From Ochrobactrum sp. Marseille-Q0166 (GTDB lineage Bacteria; Pseudomonadota; Alphaproteobacteria; Rhizobiales; Rhizobiaceae): a stretch of DNA of 64,000 bases. The stretch is taken from the NCBI RefSeq assembly GCF_014397025.1, contig NZ_JACJUO010000001.1, positions 1,102,501-1,166,500 on the forward strand, read 5' to 3'. Within the stretch, counting starts at the first letter, position 1, and each line of letters begins with the position of its first letter. The notes beneath the pieces were generated by a model. That model was not told the origin of the DNA. It searched no databases and saw only the letters and a program-made list of their open reading frames with translations. The translations under genes were made by a program, and so were the position numbers. Of the stretch, positions 55,507-64,000 are shown piece by piece.

Positions 55507-56136
55507 TCAGATGAAGTGAGATGAAAGGGCGGGTTCGTTGATGAGTTCAACGCCCGCCTTTTGCATTTGATCAAGCATGGCATTCATCGATCCGCCTATA
55601 TCGATGCCACGACAGGCGTCGAGGCGAACGCGCACATCAAAGCCGTGTGAAACGGCATCAAGCGCGGAATAGGCTACGCAGAAGTCAGTTGCCAATCCTG
55701 TGATCGTTAGTGAGCCGATATTGCGGTCACGCAAATATCCAGAAAGACCCGTTGGCGTCTGGCGATCATTTTCATAAAAAGCAGAATAGCTATCAACGCC
55801 GATGCGGAAGCCCTTGCGTATGACCAGCTGCGCACGTGTCCATTGCAGTCCCGGATGGAATTCTGCTCCGTTCGTGCCTTGAACACAGTGGTCTGGCCAT
55901 AATGTTTGCTTGCCATAGGGCATGTCGATGGTGTCGAAAGGCTTCTTTCCAGAATGGCTCGTGGCGAAACTTGAATGTCCCGCAGGGTGCCAGTCCTGTG
56001 TCAGAATGACATGCTCATTCTCATCGATCAGCCGGTTGATAACTGGCAGAATTTCATCGCCCTTATCGACAGCAAGTGCACCGCCTGGACAAAAATCATT
56101 TTGCACGTCAACGACGAGAAGGGCATGACCGATCAT
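55507..56136 (-). CDS. pncA: Nicotinamidase
   Basis: Deamidates nicotinamide to nicotinate for NAD salvage, and would activate pyrazinamide. 209 residues, isochorismatase-like fold. Catalytic triad Asp10 (LLVVDVQNDF), Lys108 (LVIRKGF) and Cys153 (LATDFCVAY); metal ligands Asp48, His50 and His54 in TQDWHPAGHSSF. ATG at 56136 has AGGAGCGC before it; the frame opens nine codons earlier without a site. Confidence 0.95.
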   Translation of the reverse strand: MIGHALLVVDVQNDFCPGGALAVDKGDEILPVINRLIDENEHVILTQDWHPAGHSSFATSHSGKKPFDTIDMPYGKQTLWPDHCVQGTNGAEFHPGLQWTRAQLVIRKGFRIGVDSYSAFYENDRQTPTGLSGYLRDRNIGSLTITGLATDFCVAYSALDAVSHGFDVRVRLDACRGIDIGGSMNAMLDQMQKAGVELINEPALSSHFI

Positions 56137-56267
56137 AAAGCGCTCCTGACTACTTTGCTGCAATTATAATCAGCGTTCCGTTCAGATGCCAGTCATTACC
56201 CGTGTTCTGGTATTACATTGTCTTTGGTGCTAACGACCGGCTTTATTGACTTTGAAAGGGGACGATT

Positions 56268-56489
56268 ATGACTGACGAAATCACACGCGACAGCAATGGA
56301 ACGCAGCTTAATGACGGCGATTCTGTTACGCTCATCAAAGATTTGAAAGTCAAGGGAACATCAACGACGCTCAAGCGCGGTACGTTGGTCAAGGGTATTC
56401 GCCTGACAGGAAACCCGGATGAAGTTGATTGCAGCACAAAGCAGGTCAAGGGCCTCGTGCTGCGCACCGAGTTTTTGAAAAAAGCTTAA
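56268..56489 (+). CDS. PhnA (YjdM) C-terminal-domain protein
   Basis: 73 residues: DSNGTQLNDGDSVTLIKDLKVKG, LKRGTLVKGIRLTGNPDEVDC and GLVLRTEFLKK correspond to the C-terminal SH3-like domain of PhnA/YjdM. The N-terminal zinc ribbon of the E. coli protein is absent and no start further upstream restores it; single-domain forms are common. Despite the name, involvement in phosphonate use is not established. ATG with AAAGGGGACG. It ends exactly where the convergent gbcB ends. Confidence 0.88.
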   Translation: MTDEITRDSNGTQLNDGDSVTLIKDLKVKGTSTTLKRGTLVKGIRLTGNPDEVDCSTKQVKGLVLRTEFLKKA

Positions 56490-57602
56490 TCAGGCATCAA
56501 TTTCGACACGACCACGCGGGCGGCTGCAACAGGCAAGGATGTAGCCTTCCGCGATCTCGTCGTCGCGGATGCCGCCATTGTGGGTCATTTCAGTTTCACC
56601 GCCGACACATTTGACCTTGCAGGTGCCACAGATGCCGAATTCGCAGGCACTCGGGATTTTGAGTCCGCCATTACGCGCCGCGAGCAGGATAGTGTCATTT
56701 TCGGTGCATTCGACTTCAACGCCGGACAGACTGAAAACCACGCTGGCTGGTGCGACAGCGGGCTTTGCCGGAGCTGCCGGTGCATCAACTGCAAGAGCGG
56801 CTGGCACTGGAACGGCGGAGATTTCGGTCGCAGGCTGGAAGCTTTCCTGATGATAATTGGCCATGTTGAAGCCGGATTGCTCCAAAAGGCCACGCACGCC
56901 ATTCATGAAGGGCTCAGGACCGCAGCAGAACACTTTGCGATGCATGAAATCCGGTGCCAGCAGTTCAAGCCGGGCGCGGTCGATTCGCCCATGCAGCCCG
57001 GGCCAGACATGGCGGGCAGACGATTGCTCTACGATGAATGCAAGGCGCATGGCTTCCATGCGGCCTGAAAGCAGTTCCAGCTCCTTACGGAAGATGATGT
57101 CATCAGGGGAGCGCGCGCAATTGATGAAAGCGACATCAGTTGCCGGTGCGCAATCAAACAGCCAGCGCGTCATCGAAACCATTGGCGTGATTCCAGAACC
57201 CGCTGAAATGAAGAGATATTTCTCACTTGGATGGTTGGCGAGCGAGAAGTCGCCATTTGGACCATAGGCCTTGAGGGTCATTGGTGGGCGAAGATGATCA
57301 AGCATCCAGCGCGTGCCAATACTGTCTTTCTGCGCCTTGACGGTGACGGAGATGTGATAGGGTCGGGAAGGGGTTGATGACAGCGTGTATGTCCGCAGCA
57401 CCGGCCCCAATCCATCGGCCCGTTCAATCGGTAGTTCAAGAGTGACGAATTGGCCCGGCGTATAGCGGAACCAGTTGTCCTCCAGCGTTTTGAAGGAGAA
57501 GGTCATAACGTCTGGCGCTTCTTCGATGGCCGAGATGCATTGCAGCATCTGCAACCTGTCGTTCCACGGCAGCATCTCGTCCAGATATTTCAGAGGCTGC
57601 AT
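56490..57602 (-). CDS. gbcB: Glycine betaine monooxygenase reductase subunit
   Basis: Passes electrons from NAD(P)H through FAD and a 2Fe-2S centre to the Rieske oxygenase encoded just upstream. 370 residues: FAD domain (RYTPGQFVTLELP, RTYTLSSTPS), NAD domain (KYLFISAGSGITPMVSMTRW, KVFCCGPEPFMNGV), an Ala/Pro-rich linker (about 268-285) and a plant-type ferredoxin domain with CEFGICGTCKVKC and a fourth Cys in ILACCSRP. Related to the Hcr/GbcB group. The gap to gbcA is 85 bases; same strand. Confidence 0.88.
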   Translation of the reverse strand: MQPLKYLDEMLPWNDRLQMLQCISAIEEAPDVMTFSFKTLEDNWFRYTPGQFVTLELPIERADGLGPVLRTYTLSSTPSRPYHISVTVKAQKDSIGTRWMLDHLRPPMTLKAYGPNGDFSLANHPSEKYLFISAGSGITPMVSMTRWLFDCAPATDVAFINCARSPDDIIFRKELELLSGRMEAMRLAFIVEQSSARHVWPGLHGRIDRARLELLAPDFMHRKVFCCGPEPFMNGVRGLLEQSGFNMANYHQESFQPATEISAVPVPAALAVDAPAAPAKPAVAPASVVFSLSGVEVECTENDTILLAARNGGLKIPSACEFGICGTCKVKCVGGETEMTHNGGIRDDEIAEGYILACCSRPRGRVEIDA

Positions 57603-57687
57603 GGCCTTCTCACTTCTTCAATATGTATTACACTTATATGCGCATCTTCTTCCGAAAACCGCGTAACGCTGCTCTGGATGCGCTAAT

Positions 57688-58935
57688 TTATGCGACGCGA
57701 CTAAGCTTTGCAGTCTCACCTTTCAGGCGAGGCGTGATGGTATTGGTGTACCATTCGAGGAATTGCATCACGCCGCCTTCATGCTCGACCGAATAGGGGC
57801 CGGGCTGGTAGGCAGGCGAGCGAATGCCGACCGCATTTTCTTCAACGATCTGGCGATCCTGGTCGTTGGTCTGAATCCAGACATGGGTCAGCTCATCCAG
57901 ATCATAATCAACACCTTCCACGGCATCCTTGTGCACCAGCCACTTGGTCGTCACCATGGTTTCCTCAGCGTTGATTGGCAGCACGCGGAACGAAATGGCG
58001 TGATCGACCATCAGGTGGTTCCAGGTCGATGGGTAGTTGAAGAGCAGCATGGCGCCGATATTGGTGTTGCCTGATACCTGGTTGCTCAAAGGTTTCTTGA
58101 CGGCAGGCTTGCCTGACATGGTATAACTCACCGCATCGCGCAAAAGCGGGATGCGGGTGATGCGGTAGCGGCCATCTTCCGACATTTTAAACTCGGCTGG
58201 AAGGCCAATCGAGGCACAGTTTTTCCAGAGCTGGTTGATTTCCGGGTCTTCCATGACGCCCTGAACGCCGGTCGCGCTCGGTGCTTCAGGATAGGTGCGG
58301 CAAAGCTCTGGATGGTTGGCTGCACAGTGATAACACTCGCGGTTGTTTTCCCAAACGAGCTTCCAGTTGCCTTTCTCGATGATCGAGCTTTCAAAGGCGA
58401 CCTTTGCTTCCTTGATATTGTGCGGTGCGAGATAAGGCTCGACCAGATTGCGAAAACCATTGAAGTCGGGCGCTTCATCTGCAAGGCAGACATAGATATA
58501 ACCGGCGACAGTTTCACAATGAACCTGCTTCAAACCATATTCGGCAGGTTTGAAATCCGGGCCGACCTGACGCGCAAACAGGAGGCGCCCATCAAGTTCA
58601 TAGGTCCACTGGTGATAAGGGCAGACAAGCTTCGCCGCGGTGCCTTTTTCGGCAGAGCAGATGCGTGAACCGCGATGGCGGCAGGAATTGTGGAACGCAC
58701 GGATGCCACCCTGCGCATCGCGTACAATGACGACAGGGTATGCGCCGACCTGAACGGTCATATAGGAGCCAGTCTTGGGCAGCTCGCAATCATGGCCGAC
58801 AAACAGCCAGTCGCGATAGAAGATGTTTTCCAGATCAAGCTTGTAGAAATCCGGATCAGTGTAAAATTTCTGCTCCAGGCTGAAATTTGGGTCGCGCCCG
58901 GTCAAAAGCCCCAGCATTTCGTTGCGAACGTCCAT
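57688..58935 (-). CDS. gbcA: Glycine betaine monooxygenase, Rieske oxygenase subunit
   Basis: Demethylates glycine betaine to dimethylglycine and formaldehyde using O2. 415 residues. Rieske cluster ligands C85, H87, C105 and H108 (SCRHRGSRIC, CPYHQWTYELDGRL); catalytic Fe site in WKLVWENNRECYHCAANHPE. The C-terminal WLVHKDAVEGVDYDLDEL and NDQDRQIVEEN match remembered GbcA of Pseudomonas closely. Related carnitine or stachydrine demethylases are alternatives. First gene of a gbcA-gbcB operon, divergent from a sugar-isomerase-like gene. Confidence 0.88.
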   Translation of the reverse strand: MDVRNEMLGLLTGRDPNFSLEQKFYTDPDFYKLDLENIFYRDWLFVGHDCELPKTGSYMTVQVGAYPVVIVRDAQGGIRAFHNSCRHRGSRICSAEKGTAAKLVCPYHQWTYELDGRLLFARQVGPDFKPAEYGLKQVHCETVAGYIYVCLADEAPDFNGFRNLVEPYLAPHNIKEAKVAFESSIIEKGNWKLVWENNRECYHCAANHPELCRTYPEAPSATGVQGVMEDPEINQLWKNCASIGLPAEFKMSEDGRYRITRIPLLRDAVSYTMSGKPAVKKPLSNQVSGNTNIGAMLLFNYPSTWNHLMVDHAISFRVLPINAEETMVTTKWLVHKDAVEGVDYDLDELTHVWIQTNDQDRQIVEENAVGIRSPAYQPGPYSVEHEGGVMQFLEWYTNTITPRLKGETAKLSRVA

Positions 58936-59294
58936 AGCCTCGAACCCTTTGTGTTCTGTCGTTGGATTGGCCTATTGCTATTCTCTCAGCGACCTTGGCC
59001 CGATCCGGTGTTCCCTTAATCCTCCGGAAGCACGGCTTTTCCCGTTATCTCAATGGCTTGTCTGTTTATCTGTCGACGCTCAGACTGGCTCCCGTTGTCA
59101 TGATTCAATCATTGAAATGTTCTAAACGCGCATTGGGATGCGACATGACTTTCGCGTAAAGACGACACGCGTGCTTTCGTGTAGCCTCCGGCAAATATGT
59201 GTGAGTTGCGTGCGCGGGATTGCCAAAATGGGAGAAACCCAGTTACCAAGCTGCCTGAGATATTCGGTTTCATTCCATGGGAGGTTCAGAGGCC
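58936..59294. other. Divergent region gbcA / sugar isomerase gene
   Basis: 359 bases, no gene of credible length. It should hold both promoters. No clear operator is visible. Confidence 0.4.
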
Positions 59295-59987
59295 ATGAAA
59301 CGTTCAGAAATCAATGAGATTATCCGAGAGAGCGACGCCTTTATTCGTTCCTTTGGCTACGTCATGCCTCCTTTCGCTTATTGGTCGCCAGAAGAGCTCA
59401 AAAAGCGCACATCGAGCGATGCAAAAGCTATTCTCGATGGCCGCCTTGGCTGGGATATTACCGATTACGGCCAAGGCAAGTTTGCGGATCTTGGCCTGTT
59501 TCTTTTCACCACGCGTAACGGCAATGCCGAAGATCTCAAGCGCGGTGGCGGAATGCTTTATGCCGAAAAGATCATGATCTCGCGCAAGAATCAGATTTCG
59601 CCGATGCATCGTCATGTGGTGAAGGCAGAAGACATCATCAATCGCGGTGGTGGCACGCTGGTGCTTGAGCTTTTCAATTCGCGCGCCGATGGCAGTGTCG
59701 ATGAAGAAACAGATGTAACCGTTGCAACCGATGGCTGTCTGGTGACGCAGAAGGCCGGGGCGCATCTGAAGCTTGCGCCCGGTGAAAGCGTTACGCTTCT
59801 TCCGGGCAACTGGCACGCATTCTGGGGTGAGGGGGCCGATGTGCTGATCGGTGAAGTTTCGACTGTCAATGACGATCTGACGGACAATATTTTCCGTGAA
59901 CCGATCGGGCGGTTTTCCAATATTGAAGAAAATGAAAAGCCAGTACACCTTTTGGTGTCTGACTATGATAAGTGGCTCTGCGTCTGA
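59295..59987 (+). CDS. D-lyxose isomerase-like cupin (DUF1498)
   Basis: 230 residues, single cupin domain. Metal-ligand signature ISPMHRHVVKAEDIINRGGGTLVLEL with the two His and the Glu/Lys, and later TLLPGNWHAFWGEGADVLIGEVS with the last His. This is the family of E. coli YdaE / D-lyxose ketol-isomerases, converting D-lyxose to D-xylulose or mannose to fructose. No sugar gene cluster adjoins, so the substrate is uncertain. ATG at 59295 lies eight bases after GGGAGG; the ATG at 59277 overlaps that site. Confidence 0.85.
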   Translation: MKRSEINEIIRESDAFIRSFGYVMPPFAYWSPEELKKRTSSDAKAILDGRLGWDITDYGQGKFADLGLFLFTTRNGNAEDLKRGGGMLYAEKIMISRKNQISPMHRHVVKAEDIINRGGGTLVLELFNSRADGSVDEETDVTVATDGCLVTQKAGAHLKLAPGESVTLLPGNWHAFWGEGADVLIGEVSTVNDDLTDNIFREPIGRFSNIEENEKPVHLLVSDYDKWLCV

Positions 59988-60149
59988 GGATATTCAGGCT
60001 GTGGACGTCTGCAATCGGCGCTTTTTATGCTCCCTATATATCGTACTTTAAATGCGATGTGTCACGGTTCTCGAAAAGCACCATTTTTGGCAGGACTGTC
60101 TAAGTCTCATCAGATATTACACTTGCGGTAAATGAAAAAGGACTGAGTA

Positions 60150-61463
60150 ATGAAGTTGGCGATGATTGGAACGGGCTATGTGGGTCTGGTTTCGGGCGTG
60201 TGTTTTGCCGAATTTGGCTTTCACGTTACCTGTGTCGACAAAAATCCGTCGATCATCGAGCGGCTCGAAGCGGGCCAGGTGACGATTTTCGAGCCGGGAC
60301 TCGATGAGCTCATGGGCCGGAATATTCGTGATGGACGGCTGGAATTCAGCACCGATCTGGCAACAAGTGTCGCGGATGCCGATGTCATTCTGATCGCCGT
60401 TGGCACGCCGTCGCGGCGTGGTGATGGCGAGGCCGACCTACAATATATCGAGGCGGCAGCCGATGAAATTGCAGCAGCGATGAAACCGGGCGCAGTGGTT
60501 GTCATCAAGTCGACCGTCGTTGTCGGCACCAATGCGCGCATTCGCGATCGTATTGCGCAAGCGCGTCCGGGCGTTGCGTTTTCGATGGTTTCAAATCCTG
60601 AGTTCCTGCGTGAAGGCTCGGCGATCGAAGACTTCATGCGCCCTGACCGAGTGGTTGTGGGGGTTGATGATGAGCATGGCAAGGCTGCGATGCAGCGGCT
60701 TTACCGTCCCCTTTATCTGCGTGAAACGCCGATGGTGATCACATCGCTGGAAAACGCAGAAATCATTAAATATGCGGCCAATGCGTTTCTTGCGATGAAA
60801 GTGACTTTTATTAATCAGGTCGCCGATCTTTGTGAAAAGACCGGCGGTAATGTGCAGGAAGTTGCCCGTGCCATCGGCATGGATAACCGCATCGGTTCAA
60901 AATTCCTCCATGCAGGGCCGGGTTTTGGCGGCTCCTGCTTCCCGAAAGATACGCGCGCCTTTGCAGCGACCGGCAAGAAATACGATGCGCCACAATCACT
61001 GATTGAAGAAGTGATCTCGGTCAACGAGGCGCGCAAGTTGTCGATGGCAGAGCGCATCGTTACAGCGGCTCGCGAAAGCGGCGCGAATACTGTTGCCGTG
61101 CTTGGTGTCGCCTTCAAACCGAACACAGATGATATTCGTGAATCGCCATCGCTCGATATCATTGCAGCGATCCAGAAAGCTGGCCTCTCAGTTCGCGCCC
61201 ATGATCCGGAAGCTATGGATGCTGCGAAGTCTGTGCTGCCGGATGTGATCTGGTGTGGTTCAGCTTATGAAGCCGCGGAGGGTGCAGGCGTTGTAGCGCT
61301 TTTGACTGAGTGGAATGCCTATCGCGCGCTTGATCTGAAACGTGTTGCCGATGCGATGGAAGGCAATGTGCTGATTGATCTACGCAATGTCTATAAAGCT
61401 GACGATGTGGCCGGCACCGGACTTGATTATCGTTCAGTGGGGCGAACGCTGAGAATCCAATAG
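60150..61463 (+). CDS. ugd: UDP-glucose 6-dehydrogenase
   Basis: Oxidises UDP-glucose to UDP-glucuronate with two NAD+, providing a precursor for envelope polysaccharide. 437 residues. Rossmann motif MIGTGYVGLVSGVCFAEFG at the N-terminus, DVILIAVGTPSRRGDGEADL, KSTVVVGTNARI, NPEFLREGSAIEDFMRPDRV and catalytic Cys263 in GFGGSCFPKDTRA; the C-terminal domain has GVAFKPNTDDIRESPSLDI. A single gene with its own terminator, converging with a membrane-glycosylation pair. Confidence 0.96.
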   Translation: MKLAMIGTGYVGLVSGVCFAEFGFHVTCVDKNPSIIERLEAGQVTIFEPGLDELMGRNIRDGRLEFSTDLATSVADADVILIAVGTPSRRGDGEADLQYIEAAADEIAAAMKPGAVVVIKSTVVVGTNARIRDRIAQARPGVAFSMVSNPEFLREGSAIEDFMRPDRVVVGVDDEHGKAAMQRLYRPLYLRETPMVITSLENAEIIKYAANAFLAMKVTFINQVADLCEKTGGNVQEVARAIGMDNRIGSKFLHAGPGFGGSCFPKDTRAFAATGKKYDAPQSLIEEVISVNEARKLSMAERIVTAARESGANTVAVLGVAFKPNTDDIRESPSLDIIAAIQKAGLSVRAHDPEAMDAAKSVLPDVIWCGSAYEAAEGAGVVALLTEWNAYRALDLKRVADAMEGNVLIDLRNVYKADDVAGTGLDYRSVGRTLRIQ

Positions 61464-61465
61464 CT

Positions 61466-61501
61466 AAAAAAGCCGATCTGAAATCATCAGATCGGCTTTT
61501 T
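61466..61501. terminator. Bidirectional terminator ugd / LAB_N gene
   Basis: AAAAGCCGATCTGA-aatca-TCAGATCGGCTTTTT, 14-bp perfect stem with A and T runs on both sides. Confidence 0.9.
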
Positions 61502-61519
61502 CGAATTGCGAAAAACAGC

Positions 61520-61849
61520 TTAGTCAGCCGCTGCTACGCGTCTCTTCTCATTGGCTATAAGCCAGAGATTGCGGATATAAACGATCAGACCAAAGCCTTG
61601 ACCGGCGATAAATACCGGGTCTTTGCGCTGGATGGCGTAAATAAGCAGCAAAACACCGCCGATCAGCGAAAAGAACCAGAAAGCCACTGGCATAACGCTT
61701 TTCTTGGCTTTTTCAGATGCAAGCCATTGTACGACAAAGCGCATCGTGAAGCATGCCTGTGCAACAAAGCCCAAAATGATCCAGCCATCCCACTGGGCAA
61801 CAAAAACATCATGAAGCCATTGGGCTATGCTGCCGAGAATATCAGTCAT
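61520..61849 (-). CDS. LAB_N (lipid A biosynthesis N-terminal domain) membrane protein
   Basis: 109 residues, three hydrophobic helices. The pattern WIILGFVAQACFTMRFVVQW, SVMPVAFWFFSLIGGVLLLIYA and RKDPVFIAGQGFGLIVYIRNL is the LAB_N family, seen as the N-terminal part of some lipid A enzymes and as stand-alone small proteins next to polyprenyl-phosphate glycosyltransferases. Its start overlaps the end of the GT2 gene by eight bases, so they are translationally coupled. Confidence 0.9.
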   Translation of the reverse strand: MTDILGSIAQWLHDVFVAQWDGWIILGFVAQACFTMRFVVQWLASEKAKKSVMPVAFWFFSLIGGVLLLIYAIQRKDPVFIAGQGFGLIVYIRNLWLIANEKRRVAAAD

Positions 61850-62573
61850 GAGTGATCTCCGTCACGCGGGGCACAACCTTGCGGCGTTTGCGCAGCCACC
61901 AGACGCCGTAAAGGTCTAGAATGCCGCGCAGCCCACGGTCTAGAATGCCGTAGTTGGATTTTCCATGGCGACGTTCGCGATCAGTGACGTCGATGTGGAC
62001 GACATCAAAGCCTTCGCGAAGGGCCAGCGCCGGCAGATAGCGATGCCAGCCGTCAAAGAATGGCAACTGACGGAAAAGATCGGTGTGCAGCGCTTTAAGG
62101 CCACAGCCGGAATCGCGGGTCTTATCCTTCAGGATCGCGCCGCGCAGATTGTTCGCAAAGCGTGAGGAAAGTTGCTTGAGCTTGGTGTCCGTGCGCTTGA
62201 GGCGCTGACCGGCGGCGATGCCAAAAGCAGGGCCGGCATTGATCAGGGCGTCTGCAAGTGCTGGCAGATAGGCAGGATTGTTCTGCCCGTCACCGTCCAT
62301 AGTCACAACAATCTGTCCGCGCGCTGCAAAAACGCCGGAGCGCAAAGCGGCGCTCTGGCCGGATGAGCGGTCATGGCGGATATGGCGCAGCGGCTTGCCG
62401 GCATGGATGCGACTTGCAAGAACATCACTGGTGGAATCTGTAGAGCCGTCGTCAACGACGATCACTTCGTATGCTCGGCCCTTCATGGCATCATCGACTT
62501 CGTCGAGCAGAAAAGCGAGATTGTCGGCCTCATTGCGGCAGGGGATGACCACAGAAATCGTCGGTGTTGCCAA
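61842..62573 (-). CDS. GT2 glycosyltransferase (polyprenyl-phosphate sugar synthase type)
   Basis: 243 residues without membrane helices, similar to dolichol-phosphate mannose synthase DPM1. GT-A motifs: SVVIPCRNEADNLAFLLDEV, EVIVVDDGSTDSTSDVL, TMDGDGQNNPAYLP (DxD region), DKTRDSGCGLKALHTDLF and ERRHGKSNYGI. It should load a sugar onto a lipid phosphate carrier for later transfer to envelope glycans; the paired LAB_N protein may aid its membrane step. The acceptor and sugar are unknown. Confidence 0.9.
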   Translation of the reverse strand: MATPTISVVIPCRNEADNLAFLLDEVDDAMKGRAYEVIVVDDGSTDSTSDVLASRIHAGKPLRHIRHDRSSGQSAALRSGVFAARGQIVVTMDGDGQNNPAYLPALADALINAGPAFGIAAGQRLKRTDTKLKQLSSRFANNLRGAILKDKTRDSGCGLKALHTDLFRQLPFFDGWHRYLPALALREGFDVVHIDVTDRERRHGKSNYGILDRGLRGILDLYGVWWLRKRRKVVPRVTEITHD

Positions 62574-62738
62574 GCGGAGCTTCCTTCATTCCTTGCGCAT
62601 TTTCCGTAAAATCGGTGCTAATATCTCAGTACAGGTGCCCTGTGGCGCGCAAGGCGGGCTCCATACCATTGATTGCCGGGGAAACCAAGTGTTTCAAGAA
62701 ATCGTGAGTTAGACCAGATATTTGTGTGAGAGCTGCTT

Positions 62739-63692
62739 TTACTCTGAGATATGTGAAGACGGAAGTGCTTCAGCAAGCCAATCCAGAAAATTGTGTGTCA
62801 CCTCACTGCGGTTAATATCATTGAGGCTTTCGTGGCGGCTGCCTGGATAGATGGTGCAGGTCACTTGATTGAAGCCCATAACCTCCATTCTATCTGCCAG
62901 TTTACGCGTGGCTTTCGCTTTGTCTGTAGCCGGGTCGTCAGTTCCTCCGACGAGATTAAATGGTAGATTTCGGCGGATATTTGCGAAATTGCGGTCGGTC
63001 GCGCCAGCTTTCATCATATTAAACACGTCGATCCACAGTGAAACACTCGCATCAAAGCCGCAGAGCGGATCATTTACATAGGCTTCAACCTCTGCCGGAT
63101 CGCGCGACAGCCAGTCAAACGCTGTGCGATGGTTGGGGATTGCGTTGCCCCATGCGCGGAAAGTGAGCTTCGGCAGGAAGGAGCTCGGAACATCGGAGCC
63201 CTTGAACATTCGTTCAGCCTTGAGAAGCGCCATGGCGGCACTGTTTTCAATGCCGCCGTTGAAATTGGCATTCCAGACGGCGACCGCATCAATGGTATCT
63301 GAATGTGTAAATGTATAGTTGAGTGCGAGAAGTCCGCCCATCGAGTGTCCGAATAAAACCACAGGCACACTGGGATGGGTTTCGTGAATGAGACGGTTAA
63401 GTGCCAGAATATCCGCGATGGCCACTCTATGGCCGTCTTTTTGTGCAAACATTCCTCTTGGTGCATGCGGACTTATATTTGCGCCATGCCCGCGATGATC
63501 ATGTGCATAGACATGGTAGCCTGCCTGATTGAGTGCCTTTGCGAATCGGGCATAGCGGCCCGAATGTTCTGCAAGCCCATGGCAGATTTGTACCACAGCC
63601 TTCGGTGATCCCAGCACAACGGTTAGCGACTGACGGTATGGCAGTTCGGCTCCGTCCGAGAGGGGTAAGCGTTTGATGGTTTCAAATGACAT
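62739..63692 (-). CDS. Serine hydrolase, monoacylglycerol lipase-like
   Basis: 317 residues, alpha/beta hydrolase fold. Oxyanion segment AVVQICHGLAEHSGRYARFA with DHRGHGAN, nucleophile Ser in VLFGHSMGGLLALNY, Asp in NLVGGTDDPATDKA and His in YPGSRHESLNDINR. The arrangement of HGxxEHSxRY is that of monoacylglycerol lipases and lysophospholipases L2. Substrate not known. ATG at 63692 chosen; the frame extends nine codons to a TTG at 63719 and no good ribosome site marks either. Confidence 0.88.
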   Translation of the reverse strand: MSFETIKRLPLSDGAELPYRQSLTVVLGSPKAVVQICHGLAEHSGRYARFAKALNQAGYHVYAHDHRGHGANISPHAPRGMFAQKDGHRVAIADILALNRLIHETHPSVPVVLFGHSMGGLLALNYTFTHSDTIDAVAVWNANFNGGIENSAAMALLKAERMFKGSDVPSSFLPKLTFRAWGNAIPNHRTAFDWLSRDPAEVEAYVNDPLCGFDASVSLWIDVFNMMKAGATDRNFANIRRNLPFNLVGGTDDPATDKAKATRKLADRMEVMGFNQVTCTIYPGSRHESLNDINRSEVTHNFLDWLAEALPSSHISE

Positions 63693-63977
63693 GCGACCAT
63701 CTGAATTTATGCCGCGCAAATAGTCAATTTGTCTTTTGGTAGCGTCCTTAAAAAGAGCATCCAGAGGTTGAATGAATTAATTTTAGGCATTTGCATTTTT
63801 TGCGTAAATTTTGCTTGAAAACCGTGAAATCCTAGGCAAATCTATCTTCAACAGGGAATGCTAACGGAGTTTTAAAGGAATTTCAGAGGCGTGAATTTGA
63901 GGCATTAAGGCATAACTAGCAGGCCATTCGGTGAAAGGGAGGATACTTTCCCGAGTGGTGGCCAGAGGGGAAACCGG

Positions 63978-64000
63978 GTGACGGAAATATCCGCGCCCGG
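63978..64000 (+). CDS. Possible beginning of a coding region, cut by window end
   Basis: A GTG at 63978 is preceded by AGAGGGG at a seven-base spacing and opens a frame reading MTEISAP to the window edge. Only seven codons are visible, so product and even reality are uncertain. The preceding 285 bases (63693-63977) hold no other gene. Confidence 0.3.

Noticed and set aside
56268..56489. Truncated phnA pseudogene
   Set aside because: The frame has its own ribosome site and a full C-terminal domain; single-domain PhnA proteins occur widely.

Overview
The window looks like chromosomal DNA of a Brucellaceae alphaproteobacterium (order Hyphomicrobiales), most likely an Ochrobactrum-type Brucella rather than a classical Brucella species. 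The main pointers are a recognisable but diverged BP26/Omp28 periplasmic antigen, a choloylglycine hydrolase, a VtlR/LsrB LysR regulator beside trxB, an AbcR-type small RNA beside aatA, an LpcC-like core mannosyltransferase next to greA, BA14K and IalB family proteins, and a 162-residue longer UvrB N-terminus. I see no rRNA, IS element, prophage or CRISPR array. Most of the window is ordinary core chromosome, with a few AT-rich accessory patches near 13.4, 36.9, 47.0 and 52.9 kb.

Layout. 0-4 kb: sensor kinase (cut by the window edge), OmpR-type regulator and MarR-type regulator in one direction (PetP/PetR-like order), divergent from the branched-chain aminotransferase. 4-16 kb: small Gly-rich protein, metallo-beta-lactamase-fold hydrolase, BA14K protein, cold-shock protein, lytic transglycosylase, two-domain Kazal lipoprotein, HxlR regulator divergent from a quinone-oxidoreductase-like enzyme, uvrB, SH3 protein, acyl-CoA thioesterase, extensin-like lipoprotein, two small-molecule transporter-type membrane proteins. 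16-27 kb: greA-lpcC, lrp, trkH, trxB-vtlR, phosphoesterase, an AbcR-family sRNA, aatA, GST. 27-45 kb: second cold-shock gene, an ABC exporter-like protein with a decayed ATPase domain, carB and carA separated by a convergent metallopeptidase gene, yqeY, a tiny four-cysteine secreted peptide, Na/Pi transporter, and the dnaG-rpoD macromolecular-synthesis pair. 45-54 kb: envelope and periplasmic proteins (small basic protein, BP26, IalB-like, choloylglycine hydrolase, a possible secreted thiol hydrolase coupled to a membrane protein, an outer-membrane barrel), tRNA-Ile2 followed by a GT25 glycosyltransferase. 54-64 kb: DUF475/TerC protein, DUF2165 protein, nicotinamidase, PhnA-like protein, gbcAB glycine-betaine monooxygenase, D-lyxose isomerase-like protein, ugd, a LAB_N/GT2 membrane glycosylation pair and a monoacylglycerol-lipase-like hydrolase.

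Functional themes. Several loci bear on the cell envelope (lytic transglycosylase, extensin-like LAS protein, lpcC, GT25, ugd, GT2/LAB_N, BA14K, IalB, BP26, OMP). Two loci bear on regulation of nutrient uptake: vtlR and the AbcR sRNA lie about 1.4 kb apart. The least explained items are the pseudo-ATPase ABC protein, the symmetric four-cysteine peptide at 37.0 kb, the secreted C/H/D protein translationally coupled to a DUF4239-like membrane protein at 50.2-51.5 kb, and a trkH gene without a standard start codon where its first helix begins. Everything was done by eye from translated frames; family names rest on motif recognition, not on a database search.
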